DNA of 64,000 nucleotides, taken from positions 5,172,001-5,236,000 of the forward strand of contig NZ_CP114902.1 of assembly GCF_027497235.1 (NCBI RefSeq). The letters run 5' to 3'. The position numbers were made by a program, and so were the translations under genes. Source of the DNA: Micromonospora sp. WMMD1128 (GTDB lineage Bacteria; Actinomycetota; Actinomycetes; Mycobacteriales; Micromonosporaceae). The notes below the pieces were generated by a model. That model worked only from the letters and a program-made list of their open reading frames with translations. It was not told the origin of the DNA and did no database searches. Below are positions 53,142-62,454 of this stretch, piece by piece. Each line of letters opens with the position of its first letter. Positions within the stretch are counted from its first letter, which is position 1.

Positions 53142-55349
53142 ATGGACGAAGGTCTCGACGTCGCGCCGACATCATTGCCGCAGGACCCGCGCGTGCGGGC
53201 GGCGCTACGGGAACTGGCGGCGGACGAAGGCGGCGTCGCCGCTGTGCTGCCGCACGCGGCGCCCCTGCGCGGCTACACCGACGCCTACCTGTTTCCGATC
53301 AGCCTGGCGAGGCCGACCGGCCAGGGACGCACCGGAGATCACAAGAAAATGGTCAAGGTGCACCCGGCGGACGCGGATGGTCCGCCGGAGTCGGACCGGC
53401 ACGCCCTGGCGAAGCGGGAAGGCGGCGGCTTCGCCGAACGGCACATGGTCGGGCGGCACGTCGGATGGCATCCGGTCGGCGACGGTCGTCACCTCTCCTT
53501 CCAGGACGTCGCCAACGGCGGTGACCGGGCGACCCCGATGGACCGGATCGAGGACGACGATGTCCTCGTCGAGGCCCTCGGCAAGGTGGTCAGCGCCCTG
53601 CACCTGGACTGGAACCGTCCCGCGGGAGACCACGGACCGTCCACCGACGTCACCACCGTGCGGGCGTACGTCCGTCGGGAGTTGACGGCGGCGAAGGCGC
53701 TGGGGGCGGTCCGGTCGGCCGTGGACCGGCTCGGGTTCGGCGACCTGGACCGGGACTGGCTGGAGATCGACGGCGAGATGCTGCCGAATCCGTTGCGGCT
53801 GGCCGAGCCGGGCGGGCTCTTCGGCGACCTGTCCATCCGCTACCTCCGGGGTTTCGCCCACGGCGACCTGCATGGTGGCAACGTGCTGATCCCGGAGTCC
53901 GTCGACGGTGGGCTCCACCCGGGCCGGTTCGTCCTCGTCGACCTGGAGTCGTACGAGAGCCGCGCCTCGCTGACCCGCGACCCGGTCGTCCTGCTCCTGT
54001 CGCTGCTTCTTCCCGCGGTGGCGCCCCGGCGCGACCCGGACGGACAGTGGCCGTCCGGTCTGCCACGTAAGCAGGCGGACGCTCTCCTGCGATATCTGGT
54101 CCGGCCGGATCAGCGCACGCCGAGCCAACTGCCGGGGGCACTGGCCGATCTCGTACGGCTCACCTACGAGGCCGGGACGGCGTACGCCGAGCGGAGCTGC
54201 TGGCGAGCGGAGTGGCGCACGCAGTACCGGCTGTCGCTGGCCGTCCACGCACTCGTCGCCATCACGTACGACAACCTGGGGCCGGCGGGCCCGTCGTGGT
54301 GCCTGCGGCTGGCCGCGTCCGCGTTGGACGCCCACCGCGCGGAGCATCACCCGACGCTGACGCCGCCGGCCGCAAATGTCGACGCGCCCCGGCCGCCGGC
54401 CGCAGGTGTCGGCGCGCCCCGGCCGCCGGACGTGGCCTGGCCGCGGGTCGACGGGCCGGACTATCACCTGCCTCCGGGCCCGGGACACACGCCGGGTACG
54501 CGGGCACGGCACCGGGCCAGGATCGGTGGCAGGCGTCGGATCATGGTCTACGTCGCGCTGGTCGTGCTCGGCGGTTGCCTCGTGCCGTACGTGGCGGCGG
54601 AGGGCTCGTCGGACCGGAACGTCACCCCGCCGGCGCTCCCGTCCGTTCGGACCGAGACACCGCCGACGAGCCGTGGCGACGAGCGTGTCCCGCCGTCGTT
54701 CGCGCCGGTGAGCCCGGGCCGGTTCGCCTTCACCTGCCTGCGGGTGTGGTCCCCGGACGACCTGAGGCCCCATTCGGACGGGCTGGACCGGTTTCGGGAG
54801 GAGCGGCTCTGGTGGACCCGGGAGAGGACCGGCCGGCGTACCGTCCAGGTCGTCGACCACGGCCGTCGGTCACGGCCGAAGGTCTCCACGCTCGGCCGCG
54901 GCGAGCTGACCGGAGCGCCACCGGCGCCGTCGGAGCACCTGGCCAGGCTGCGTGCGCAGGTCGCCGAACTGTTGGAGCGGAAGCCGCCGGAGCTGCGCAA
55001 CGCGGCCGGCACGCTGGAACTGGTCGCCGAGATGCACCAGTTCTGGCCCCTGTCCCGGGCGCAGCGGGAGGCGCTGCGGTGGCTGCTCGCCGAGACCGAG
55101 GGCATCATCGACGGTGGCAGCTACCCCGACCGGGCCGGCCGGGACGGGCACGCGCTCAGCGCCGACAACGGCGAGGGCCAGCGGGAGACGCTCCAGTTCG
55201 ACGAGCGGACCGGCCGGTTGCTCAGCCACGAGAAGATCGACGCCGGCGACGAGACGCTCGCCTACTACCTGTTCGTGGACAGCCGGTGGACCGACACCAT
55301 CGTCGACAGTCCGTGCGCCGACCCGAAGCCGGCTAACAGGGACGGTTGA
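53142..55349 (+). CDS. Kinase-like protein with TM segment and CU044_5270-like exposed domain
   Basis: A 735-residue protein starting at ATG 53142 (a TTG at 53097 is also in frame). The N-terminal 400 residues are kinase/APH-like: the catalytic loop GFAHGDLHGGNVLI is near residue 240 and the metal-binding FVLVDLESYE near 266. A glycine-rich loop is not evident, but MVKVHPAD near residue 70 may supply the Lys. A Pro/Ala linker with two copies of DAPRPPA-like repeats leads to one membrane helix (VYVALVVLGGCLVPYVAA, about 467-485). The exposed C-terminal domain contains FRREERLWW-type and ALRWLLAETEGI, then ETLQFDERTGRLLSHEKI, which recalls CU044_5270 family domains. Divergent from the S-4TM effector. 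Confidence 0.7.
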   Translation: MDEGLDVAPTSLPQDPRVRAALRELAADEGGVAAVLPHAAPLRGYTDAYLFPISLARPTGQGRTGDHKKMVKVHPADADGPPESDRHALAKREGGGFAERHMVGRHVGWHPVGDGRHLSFQDVANGGDRATPMDRIEDDDVLVEALGKVVSALHLDWNRPAGDHGPSTDVTTVRAYVRRELTAAKALGAVRSAVDRLGFGDLDRDWLEIDGEMLPNPLRLAEPGGLFGDLSIRYLRGFAHGDLHGGNVLIPESVDGGLHPGRFVLVDLESYESRASLTRDPVVLLLSLLLPAVAPRRDPDGQWPSGLPRKQADALLRYLVRPDQRTPSQLPGALADLVRLTYEAGTAYAERSCWRAEWRTQYRLSLAVHALVAITYDNLGPAGPSWCLRLAASALDAHRAEHHPTLTPPAANVDAPRPPAAGVGAPRPPDVAWPRVDGPDYHLPPGPGHTPGTRARHRARIGGRRRIMVYVALVVLGGCLVPYVAAEGSSDRNVTPPALPSVRTETPPTSRGDERVPPSFAPVSPGRFAFTCLRVWSPDDLRPHSDGLDRFREERLWWTRERTGRRTVQVVDHGRRSRPKVSTLGRGELTGAPPAPSEHLARLRAQVAELLERKPPELRNAAGTLELVAEMHQFWPLSRAQREALRWLLAETEGIIDGGSYPDRAGRDGHALSADNGEGQRETLQFDERTGRLLSHEKIDAGDETLAYYLFVDSRWTDTIVDSPCADPKPANRDG

Positions 55350-55827
55350 CGTAGTTGGCCCAGTCCCGGTCGGGCCCGGCGTCGGCGAGCACCCGGCTGC
55401 GGGCACTGACCGTGAACAACGCGGTCTGGTTGTAGAAGAACGTGACCGATCCGCTGGGAAGGTTGTAGTGCGCGGACGCCACCCGGAACTGCCACTGCCA
55501 GGTGGCGAGGTTCTGCCGGCCGCAGTCGGAGAGCTTGCCCCGGGGATAGCCGAAGTCCGGCCGGTCGTAGAAGCAGTACCAGCCCAGCGGGCAGTCGGCC
55601 GTCGCGTAGGTGCCCGCGGGTGCGCGCAGCGTGACCAGGAGCGCGCCGTCGCCGTAGCTGATCTCGTTGGCGCCGACCGGCACGCCGCCCGGGTGGGCCG
55701 CGAGGTAGTCGGTCATCTCGCGGTTCGCGGCGGCGACCCCCGGCGCGGGAAAGCCACCGAGGGGAGCGATCAGGACACCGCCGAGGACGGCGGCCAACAC
55801 CATTCGGTACGCGGAAAGAAAAGCCAT
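55333..55827 (-). CDS. Secreted peptidase inhibitor I36 / beta-gamma-crystallin-like protein
   Basis: A 164-residue exported protein. A signal peptide (residues 1-34, cleaved near GVAAA) precedes a domain with DCPLGWYCFYDRPDFGYPRGKLSDCG, the Greek-key strand pattern of I36 inhibitors (as in SMI of Streptomyces), and ends DWANYVNRPC. Four cysteines can form two disulfides. It converges on the kinase-like gene with overlapping 3' ends (55333-55349). Likely an extracellular protease inhibitor. Confidence 0.82.
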   Translation of the reverse strand: MAFLSAYRMVLAAVLGGVLIAPLGGFPAPGVAAANREMTDYLAAHPGGVPVGANEISYGDGALLVTLRAPAGTYATADCPLGWYCFYDRPDFGYPRGKLSDCGRQNLATWQWQFRVASAHYNLPSGSVTFFYNQTALFTVSARSRVLADAGPDRDWANYVNRPC

Positions 55828-56029
55828 TCCACAACCCCCGCAGGAAATAGATGAATCCCTCTATCGAGCCAGAATAGGGAGGCGTCTTCCCTGATCACCA
55901 GCCCCGGGGTGGGTGCACCCTGTCGCCATGCCGATATGTGTCCCGCGCCCGCACAATCGGTGGAACTTCCAATCAGGACGCTTTCCTGGTGCAGTTGCGG
56001 AATGCATTTTCGTCGCTGCGGTCCGGCCC

Positions 56030-57076
56030 TCAGCGGCACCCGAGCGTGGGCAGGTGCAAACGGTCGGCGGGCACGCCGGCGATCGGCAACCAGCGCCGGG
56101 CGGCGGCGAGCATGGCCGGCGGCCCGCACACGTACACGTGCTGTTCGGGACGGTGGTGGTAGGCGGCCAGGTCGAGCGCGGTGCCCCGCTCCCCCGGCTC
56201 GGCCTCCGGGTCGGCGGAGAACGCCGGCACGATGGTCAGCCAGTCGTGGGCCTGTTGCAGCATGTCCAGCGCGATCGCGTCGTACAGGTCGGCGAACGTG
56301 CGCGAGCCGACGATCAGCGTGACCCGTCGGCGGTGCGCGGTGGCGGCGACCTGTTCCACCAGGGCGCGCAGCGGCGCCAACCCGGTGCCGCCGGCCACCA
56401 GCAGCACATCGTCGGCGCCGTCGACCAACTCCAGGCCGGAGTCGGTGGGCGGCCCGAGGTGGAGCAGCTCGCCGGGGCGTACCTCATGGACCAGACCGCC
56501 GGACACGGACCCGACGGCCAGCGCGCGGACGTGGAACTCGACGGTGCCGTTCGCACGCGGCGCGTTGGCCGGCGACAGCCACCGCCACCGCCCCGGCCGG
56601 CGCGGCGTGCACACCGGCACCGCCTGCCCGGCCCGGAACGGCAGGCGCCGCCACGGCCGTACCGTCAGCGCCGCGACGCCGTCGACGTCGCGGTCGTGGC
56701 CGATCACCTCGGCCGCCCACCAGGCCGGGCCGTCACCCACCCGCGCGGCGGTCCGCTCGACCAGCCGCCAGGCCCGCCGCCAGCGCACGCCGGGCGAGGC
56801 CAGCAACGCGGCGCCGATGGCCGCCGCGTGCCAGGACCGCAACCCAAAGCTGTGGTACGCGGACCCGAGCGCCCGCAGCAACGCCGAGCGCCCGGCGTGG
56901 TCGTCGCCGCCGTCGAGCAGCCGGAGCAGGGAGGCGTGCAGCAGCGGGACGTCCCGTTCCGGCAGCAGCCCCGGACAGCGCTCCTCCACCGCCGCCCGGA
57001 ACCGGTCGGCCGACGGGTCGGTCTCCTGTGGCATCTCGGTGGTCGGGGTGCGTTCGTCGGCGGGTACGGCGGACAT
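56030..57076 (-). CDS. Globin-reductase-like FAD/NAD(P)H oxidoreductase (flavohaemoprotein-like)
   Basis: A 348-residue protein starting at ATG 57076. The N-terminal 115 residues form a short helical region (LLHASLLRLLDG, YHSFGLRSWHAAAIGAALL) where flavohaemoglobins and globin-coupled reductases carry haem; the proximal His could be in YHSFG or RSWHA, but this cannot be fixed by eye. The FAD domain has PFRAGQAVPVCTP and SGGLVHEVRPGELLHLGPP, and the NAD domain VLLVAGGTGLAPLRALVEQV and VYVCGPPAMLAAA. Likely an NO dioxygenase-like or oxygen-stress enzyme. Confidence 0.78.
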   Translation of the reverse strand: MSAVPADERTPTTEMPQETDPSADRFRAAVEERCPGLLPERDVPLLHASLLRLLDGGDDHAGRSALLRALGSAYHSFGLRSWHAAAIGAALLASPGVRWRRAWRLVERTAARVGDGPAWWAAEVIGHDRDVDGVAALTVRPWRRLPFRAGQAVPVCTPRRPGRWRWLSPANAPRANGTVEFHVRALAVGSVSGGLVHEVRPGELLHLGPPTDSGLELVDGADDVLLVAGGTGLAPLRALVEQVAATAHRRRVTLIVGSRTFADLYDAIALDMLQQAHDWLTIVPAFSADPEAEPGERGTALDLAAYHHRPEQHVYVCGPPAMLAAARRWLPIAGVPADRLHLPTLGCR

Positions 57077-57255
57077 CGGTGGGCGCCTCCGGGTCGGGTG
57101 TCGTGGAGTGGCGCCGGGGCGGGCGGGGTCGGCGGGCCGCCACTGTCGGGGGACGCGGCACCACCGGAGCCCAGCACCCGCCCCGGGCCATGCGCCGACT
57201 GTCGACCTTGGTGGCCGGCGGTCGTATGTCCTCGTGATCGTCGACGGCATGCACG

Positions 57256-57304
57256 CTCGGTATGCGTACGCTTACGCTCGCGCTCGGCCTGTCTCGGTAT
57301 GCGT
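57256..57304 (+). promoter_or_regulatory. Direct repeats CTCGGTATGCGT upstream of the XRE regulator
   Basis: Two exact 12-base copies at 57256-57267 and 57293-57304, 37 bases apart, lie in the 57077-57389 divergent gap within 140 bases of the XRE start and run toward the reductase start on the other side. Candidate operator; the first copy continues TACGCTTACGCTCG. Confidence 0.5.
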
Positions 57305-57389
57305 GACATGCATAGCGGCACACCACGGAACGGTTTGAATGGTTAGGCTCGATTTCGGACACAGCCACCCGCGTGGAGCGAGGTTGCCG

Positions 57390-58824
57390 GTGACACACGC
57401 GAACTGTCCCCGCTGCGGCGGACGCCTGGCCCGCGACAACGACAGCGGCCGGTGCGCGCCCTGCCAGGCCGCCGAACGCGACCGACTCAGCGTGCCACCG
57501 GTGGTGCCGGAGTCGTTCTGGGAGCACGAGCCGGTGCGGATGGCGCTGGTCGGACGGCACCTGGGGCGAGTGATCCGGGCGTACCGGAATCACCCGTACC
57601 ACGGACGGAGCCCGCTGCCGCAGAGCGTGGTGGCGGGGTGGTTGGGGATCACGCAGGCGCAGTTGAGCCGGATCGAGAACGGGCCGGCGCTTGTGCATCT
57701 CGACCGGCTAGCGCACTGGGCGACGCTGCTGGGAATCCCGCCCACCCGGCTCTGGTTCGCTACCGGCACGCACTCTCCGGCAGACACCATCGTCACTGCG
57801 AACTCCGCGGGGCCAGATGAGGGAAGGCGTGCGCTGTTGGCCGGCATCGCCGCTGTGGCGACGGGCGCCGGACTGGTCGGGGTAGTCGGAGATGTCAAGC
57901 CTCGCAGCATCGGCAGCGCGGATGTAGCGCGGCTGAACGCCGTACTGGACCTGTACCGATCGGTGGACCGCGAGAGCGGCGGCGGCTTGCTCTGTCGAGA
58001 GATCGCCCGGTTCGCCGAGTCGGTGTACCGCATGCTCGACTGGTCACATCCGGCAGGGCTGACGCCCCACCTGGTCGCGGCAGTCGCGGCGGCTCGCCAC
58101 TTGGCCGGTTGGACCGCGCTCGACGCGGGCCGACACTCGGACGCCCAGCGGCACTTCGTCGCTGCAGAGCGGGCGGCAATCACCGTTGATGACGCCGCTG
58201 GCCGCGCTGATCCGCTACTCCCAGGCCAAGCAGTTGCAGCATCTTCGACATAATCGGGATGCCCTGGCGACTCTCCAACTGGCTCACGCCCAGCTTGGTC
58301 AGCGCGCCACGCCCGCCATGAGTGCGTTGCTCTGCGGAGCGGAAGCTGCGTCGGCTGCCGCGCTCGGGAACCATCAGGGCGCGTTGAAGATCCTCGGCCG
58401 GGCCAGCGACCATTTCGAGCGCATCGATGCCGAGCGGGAACCACCACAGATGGCGTATTACGATCGGGGTGAGCTTCTCGCCCAGTACGGTCGCGTGTAC
58501 CGGGACATCGCTCGGCACGCTGGCACGCACGCTGACCAGGCTGTGCGGAGCGTGGAAGGCGCTATCGCCGCCCTCGGGCCGGCGAACGTCCGCAGCATCG
58601 TCCTCAACGAGGTCGGGCTGTGCAGCGCTCTTTTCCTCGCCGGTGAGCCTGAGCGGGCCGTCGACGTCGGTGCACGTGTAATCGAGCGGTCGGGCGTGCT
58701 GACGTCCCGCCGGGTGATCGACCGAGTCGTCAATCTGCGTCGTGACCTCAAACGGCACCGCCGGCTTCCTGCGGTCGCGGAGTTCGAGCATGCGCTCAAG
58801 GCGCGGGCTGCGGCGACGGTATGA
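57390..58824 (+). pseudogene. XRE/TPR transcriptional regulator, frameshifted
   Basis: From GTG 57390 (GGAGCGAGG upstream) the first frame gives a small zinc-ribbon-like lead (NCPRCGGRLA and RCAPCQAAE), an XRE helix-turn-helix (SVVAGWLGITQAQLSRIENG) and helical repeats up to AAERAAITVDDA near 58195. The family then continues in another frame as PLAALIRYSQAKQLQHLRHN through TPR-like helices to 58824; the first frame ends at 58253. A single-base indel at about 58190-58198 explains it. The 3' part could still be translated from TTG 58186/ATG 58189, so partial function is possible. Confidence 0.75.
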
Positions 58825-59720
58825 GCGGCCGATTCTCCCAGGAGGTGATGACCCGGGCGATGCGCGAGATCGCAGCCGGTCTTGGCGTCCCGACCGAAGA
58901 TGCCCAGCTCCTGCGCCTGACCAACAATGCCGTGTTCGCCCTGCCGCATGCCGGGATCGTCATCCGGGTCGCCCGCACACATCGCCTGCGAGAGCGGGTC
59001 ACGAAGGTGGTCCGCCTCGCACGGTGGTTCGCCGATATAGATGCACCGACCATCCGCCTAGCACCCGAGGTCGTGCAACCCGTCGAGGTAGGTGGTCTTA
59101 CCGCATCGGTGTGGACCTACGTCCCCGAAAATGCGTCGGCTCCGACGGTGGAAGACCTGGGTTCAACCTTGCGACGTTTTCACGCACTCGGCTCTCCGCC
59201 GTTCCCAGTCGCTGCCTGGGATCCGATTGGAGACGCCCGTCGACGCCTGGCTGATGCCGACGGACTGAGCACGAAGGACCATGACTATCTCCTGGCGTGG
59301 TGCGACCGCTTGGAGCCAGAGGTCGCCGCGCTCAGCCAGCGTTCGGAGCAAACGCTTATTCATGGCGACGCCCATGTCGGCAACCTGCTCCGGAAGCCAT
59401 CTGGACGGGTCGTCTTCTGCGACTTCGACGCCACCTGCCTTGGACCGTGGCAGGTCGACCTGGCGGCGGTCGCAGTGGGCGCGGCGCGATTCGGGGCTTT
59501 CGAGGCGCGCGGCAGGCTCACTAACGCCTACGGCTACGACATCACCTCCGACCGGGACTGGACAGTCCTGCGGGAGGCGCGCGAGCTTAAGATGATCGCA
59601 GCCGCGGCCCCTCTTCTCGCTAGTTCAGCAGGGGTGGCGGCTGAGTTCGCCATCCGGTTACGCTCCGTAGAGCAAGTGGATTCCACTAGGCGCTGGACGC
59701 CGTTTGCCGATCTCCCGTAA
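58821..59720 (+). CDS. Aminoglycoside phosphotransferase (APH) family kinase
   Basis: A 299-residue enzyme whose start ATG overlaps the regulator's stop as ATGA. The catalytic Brenner motif is LIHGDAHVGNLLR and the metal-binding DFD is in VVFCDFDATCLGPWQVDLA. The N-terminal lobe is short. Pairing of an XRE/TPR regulator with an APH-type kinase is common in actinobacteria; the substrate is unknown and need not be an antibiotic. Confidence 0.88.
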   Translation: MSGRFSQEVMTRAMREIAAGLGVPTEDAQLLRLTNNAVFALPHAGIVIRVARTHRLRERVTKVVRLARWFADIDAPTIRLAPEVVQPVEVGGLTASVWTYVPENASAPTVEDLGSTLRRFHALGSPPFPVAAWDPIGDARRRLADADGLSTKDHDYLLAWCDRLEPEVAALSQRSEQTLIHGDAHVGNLLRKPSGRVVFCDFDATCLGPWQVDLAAVAVGAARFGAFEARGRLTNAYGYDITSDRDWTVLREARELKMIAAAAPLLASSAGVAAEFAIRLRSVEQVDSTRRWTPFADLP

Positions 59721-59973
59721 CTCGATATTCGAGGCGCATGCCGAACAAGCGACAAGTTGGAACGCTAGAGTTCGGCCGTTTACGATCACACCGAGTCCCG
59801 GACGGCAGCAAGACCACAGGTAGCGAGCCTCAGTGGCCAAGCGCCGAGGACGGGCTATGGGAGACGGATCTGAGAGGGTGGTTCGGTAGCTTTCGTCCAT
59901 TGTGGGTTCGGCCCGGCATGTGAAGGTGAGCCGTGGTCGTAACCGGTGACGTGGTGGCCGCGTTGGGCTGATC

Positions 59974-60816
59974 ATGGGTGAGCGTGCGGCGTATCCGAGT
60001 GACCTGACCGATGAGCAGTGGGCGGTGGTCGGGCCGTTCCTGCAGGCGTGGAAGGACCGGCACCCGTCGGTGTCGGGGCATCAGGGCCGTTACGAGTTGC
60101 GGGAGATCGTGAACGCGATCTTCTACCAGAACCGGACCGGGTGCCAGTGGGCGTACCTGCCGCACGACCTGCCGCCGAAGTCGGCCACCTACTACTACTT
60201 CGCCCTGTGGCGTGATGACGGCACCGACCAGGTGATTCACGATCTGCTGCGCTGCCAGGCACGGGAGAAGGCCGGCCGCCGGGAGGATCCGACCGCGGTG
60301 GTGCTGGACACTCAGTCGATTCGGGCGGCCAACCACGTCCCGGCCGCCACGACCGGCAAGGACGCCGCGAAGAAGGTGCCGGGCCGTAAGCGGGGCCTCG
60401 CGGTCGACGCCCTCGGGTTGATCATCGCGGTGGTGGTCACCGCCGCGTCGGTCACCGACAACGCGATCGGCGTGAAGCTGCTGGACAACGTCCTCGCGCA
60501 CACGCCGACGGTGACCAAGGCATGGGTCGACGCCGGGTTCAAAGACGACGTGCAGATCCACGGCGCGGTCCGAGGTGTCGACGTGGAGCAGGTCCTGCGG
60601 TCCGACACGACCGCCGGGTTCGTGCCGATCAAGCGGCGGTGGGTGGTCGAGCAGACCAACGGCACGCTGATGCTGCACCGCCGCCTGGTCCGCGAGTACG
60701 AAAGCCGACCCGCCTCCGCGGTGTCCCACACCTGGTGGGCCTCGACAGCGAACCTCATCCGCCGGCTGACCGGCACCGCCACCACGTCCTGGCGCGACCC
60801 AGGCCACCAGCGGTGA
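59974..60816 (+). CDS. IS5-family transposase, copy 2
   Basis: Its 280 residues match copy 1 (49576-50418) throughout, with the same DDE motifs and the same GTGA overlap with the accessory gene. Identity of two copies 10.4 kb apart indicates recent transposition or gene conversion. Confidence 0.95.
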   Translation: MGERAAYPSDLTDEQWAVVGPFLQAWKDRHPSVSGHQGRYELREIVNAIFYQNRTGCQWAYLPHDLPPKSATYYYFALWRDDGTDQVIHDLLRCQAREKAGRREDPTAVVLDTQSIRAANHVPAATTGKDAAKKVPGRKRGLAVDALGLIIAVVVTAASVTDNAIGVKLLDNVLAHTPTVTKAWVDAGFKDDVQIHGAVRGVDVEQVLRSDTTAGFVPIKRRWVVEQTNGTLMLHRRLVREYESRPASAVSHTWWASTANLIRRLTGTATTSWRDPGHQR

Positions 60817-61232
60817 CCCAGCCGTCGCTGCTGACCCTGCTCACTGAACGCGAAACCGCCGCCGGCCTCGCCGTCGAACGGCTCCGCGCCCAGATCGCCT
60901 CCCTCGACGAGCAGCTCACCGCCGCCGAGACCGAGGTGGCCGAACTCGCCATCACCCGCAAGACGCTGCTGAGCCTGGGCGGCCCACTCGACGCGGTCGC
61001 ACCTGCTGACCCGACCATCGCCAGCCCCGCCTACCAGCAGATCCTCGCCGTGTTCCACGCCGGGACCGCACCGATGCGCGCCAAGGACATCTGCAAAGCG
61101 CTGGGCGCCGGGACCACCGCGAAGGACACCGAGAATCTCCGCGCCAAGCTCAAACGCCTCGTCGCCCGCCAGATCCTCACCGAACCCGACGCCGGACTGT
61201 TCACCCTGGCTCCACCGACGACGTCCGCGTAA
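60813..61232 (+). CDS. IS-borne accessory protein, copy 2 (winged-helix-like)
   Basis: 139 residues matching copy 1 at 50415-50834, starting at GTG 60813 within the transposase stop. Its intact state in both copies suggests the gene is maintained with the element. Confidence 0.75.
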   Translation: MTQPSLLTLLTERETAAGLAVERLRAQIASLDEQLTAAETEVAELAITRKTLLSLGGPLDAVAPADPTIASPAYQQILAVFHAGTAPMRAKDICKALGAGTTAKDTENLRAKLKRLVARQILTEPDAGLFTLAPPTTSA

Positions 61233-61299
61233 CCCCACCAACCAGGGCCGCTAACGAACCACCAAGTCCGCATCGGACATAGCCTCCCGAACCACCCTC

Positions 61300-62308
61300 T
61301 GAGGACTACGACGCCAGCGGTGCGAACGCAGCGCGGCCGGAGCTTCTGGGCGGCCTACGGAGCTTCCTGACCGACTACCTCACGCCGCCGGCCCGGCCCG
61401 CGCAGTCCCTCGCGCAGCTACGACGGCCTGTTCGGCGCATCCACGATCTCTACCAGCGAGCGAGTTACTCGTCGGCCGCCCGTCTGCTGCCCGACGTGCT
61501 ACGCCAGGCAACCGAACTGACCCACAGCCCCTCGGGGCCTCACCGCAGGGACGCCTTCCGCCTGCTCGCCGCCGGCTACCTCGCGGCAGCGAAGCTCGCC
61601 GCGAAGATCGGCGACGGAGAGACCGCCCTGCTCGCTGCGGATCGGGCCGCCACCGCCGCGAAGATCGGCGACGACCAGGCTCTCGTGGCGATCGCGGCGT
61701 ACCAGGCCGCGTGCGGTCTCCTACGGATGCCGGGGCGAGCGGGGGAAGCTGCGGAGATCACGCGCAGAAGCATCGACCATCTCGCCGTCGGCAACCCGAC
61801 GGCCAATCCCGACGTGCTCTCCGCCCACGGGGCGCTGCTCCTCCTCGCCGCCGTGATGGCCGCCGGGCAGGACAACACCAAGGAGTCCGCCCAATACCTG
61901 TCGCAGGCCGAGCGGCTGGCGGCCGACCTGGGCGCGGAACGGAACCGGCTGTGGACTGCCTTCGGCCCGACGAACGTCGCCATCCACTCCGTCTCCGCCG
62001 CTGTCCGGCCCCGGAAGGCCAACCACGCTCTGGAACTGGGGGCGCGCCTCGACACCTCACGGCTTCCGTCCGTCATCGTCGGGCGGCGGGCTCAGGTGCA
62101 CATCGATCTGGCCGCAGCCGCGTTCATGTCGTCGACAGACAGGTCCACTGCGGTGCTGCATTTGTTGAAAGCCGAGCGGGTAGCCGCCGAGACGGTTCAT
62201 GCGAACGTCCAGGCGCGGGCCATCCTGCTCGACCTCATGACCAGGGAAAGGCGAGCGGCAACCCCCGGGCTGCGACCCCTCGCACAGCGGGCCGGCCTGC
62301 TGACATAG
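61300..62308 (+). pseudogene. XRE/TPR-type regulator, 3' part cut off by the IS
   Basis: The open frame starts at the IS border (DYDASGANAARPELLGGL) and continues through TPR-like helices (LYQRASYSSAARLLPDVL, AAGYLAAAKLAAKIGDGETALLAADRA) to TGA at 62306-62308, about 335 codons. Joining across the IS with one TGA gives a frame from GTG 59833 reading AKRRGRAMGDGSEDYD. The helix-turn-helix expected upstream is not recognisable in 59721-59833, so the gene was probably already damaged. Translation from an internal start (for example 61496) is possible. Confidence 0.7.
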
Positions 62309-62454
62309 CAGGTCAACCTCGCAGCTCTTGCGTGCGACCTGTCGGTCCATCGCCTGTCGATGATCTGACATCGGGTGGGCGAAGCGCCCGACATCTACCG
62401 GTTCCCCGCCTGTGGTGGCTTTCGCAGGGCCTGCCTCGCGGTTAGCTTGCCGTG

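Larger units (their letters stand above)
59874..61299 (+). mobile_element. IS5-family element, copy 2
   Basis: Same 1426-base element as copy 1, same orientation, ends GAGGGTGGTTCGG and complement, flanked by TGA at 59871-59873 and 61300-61302. It separates the start of a regulator-like gene from its 3' part. Confidence 0.92.

Noticed and set aside
49476..61299. Composite transposon made of the two identical IS copies
   Set aside because: Each copy has its own TGA on both sides, and copy 1 demonstrably inserted alone into another IS. Two independent insertions explain the data; moving as a unit is not indicated.
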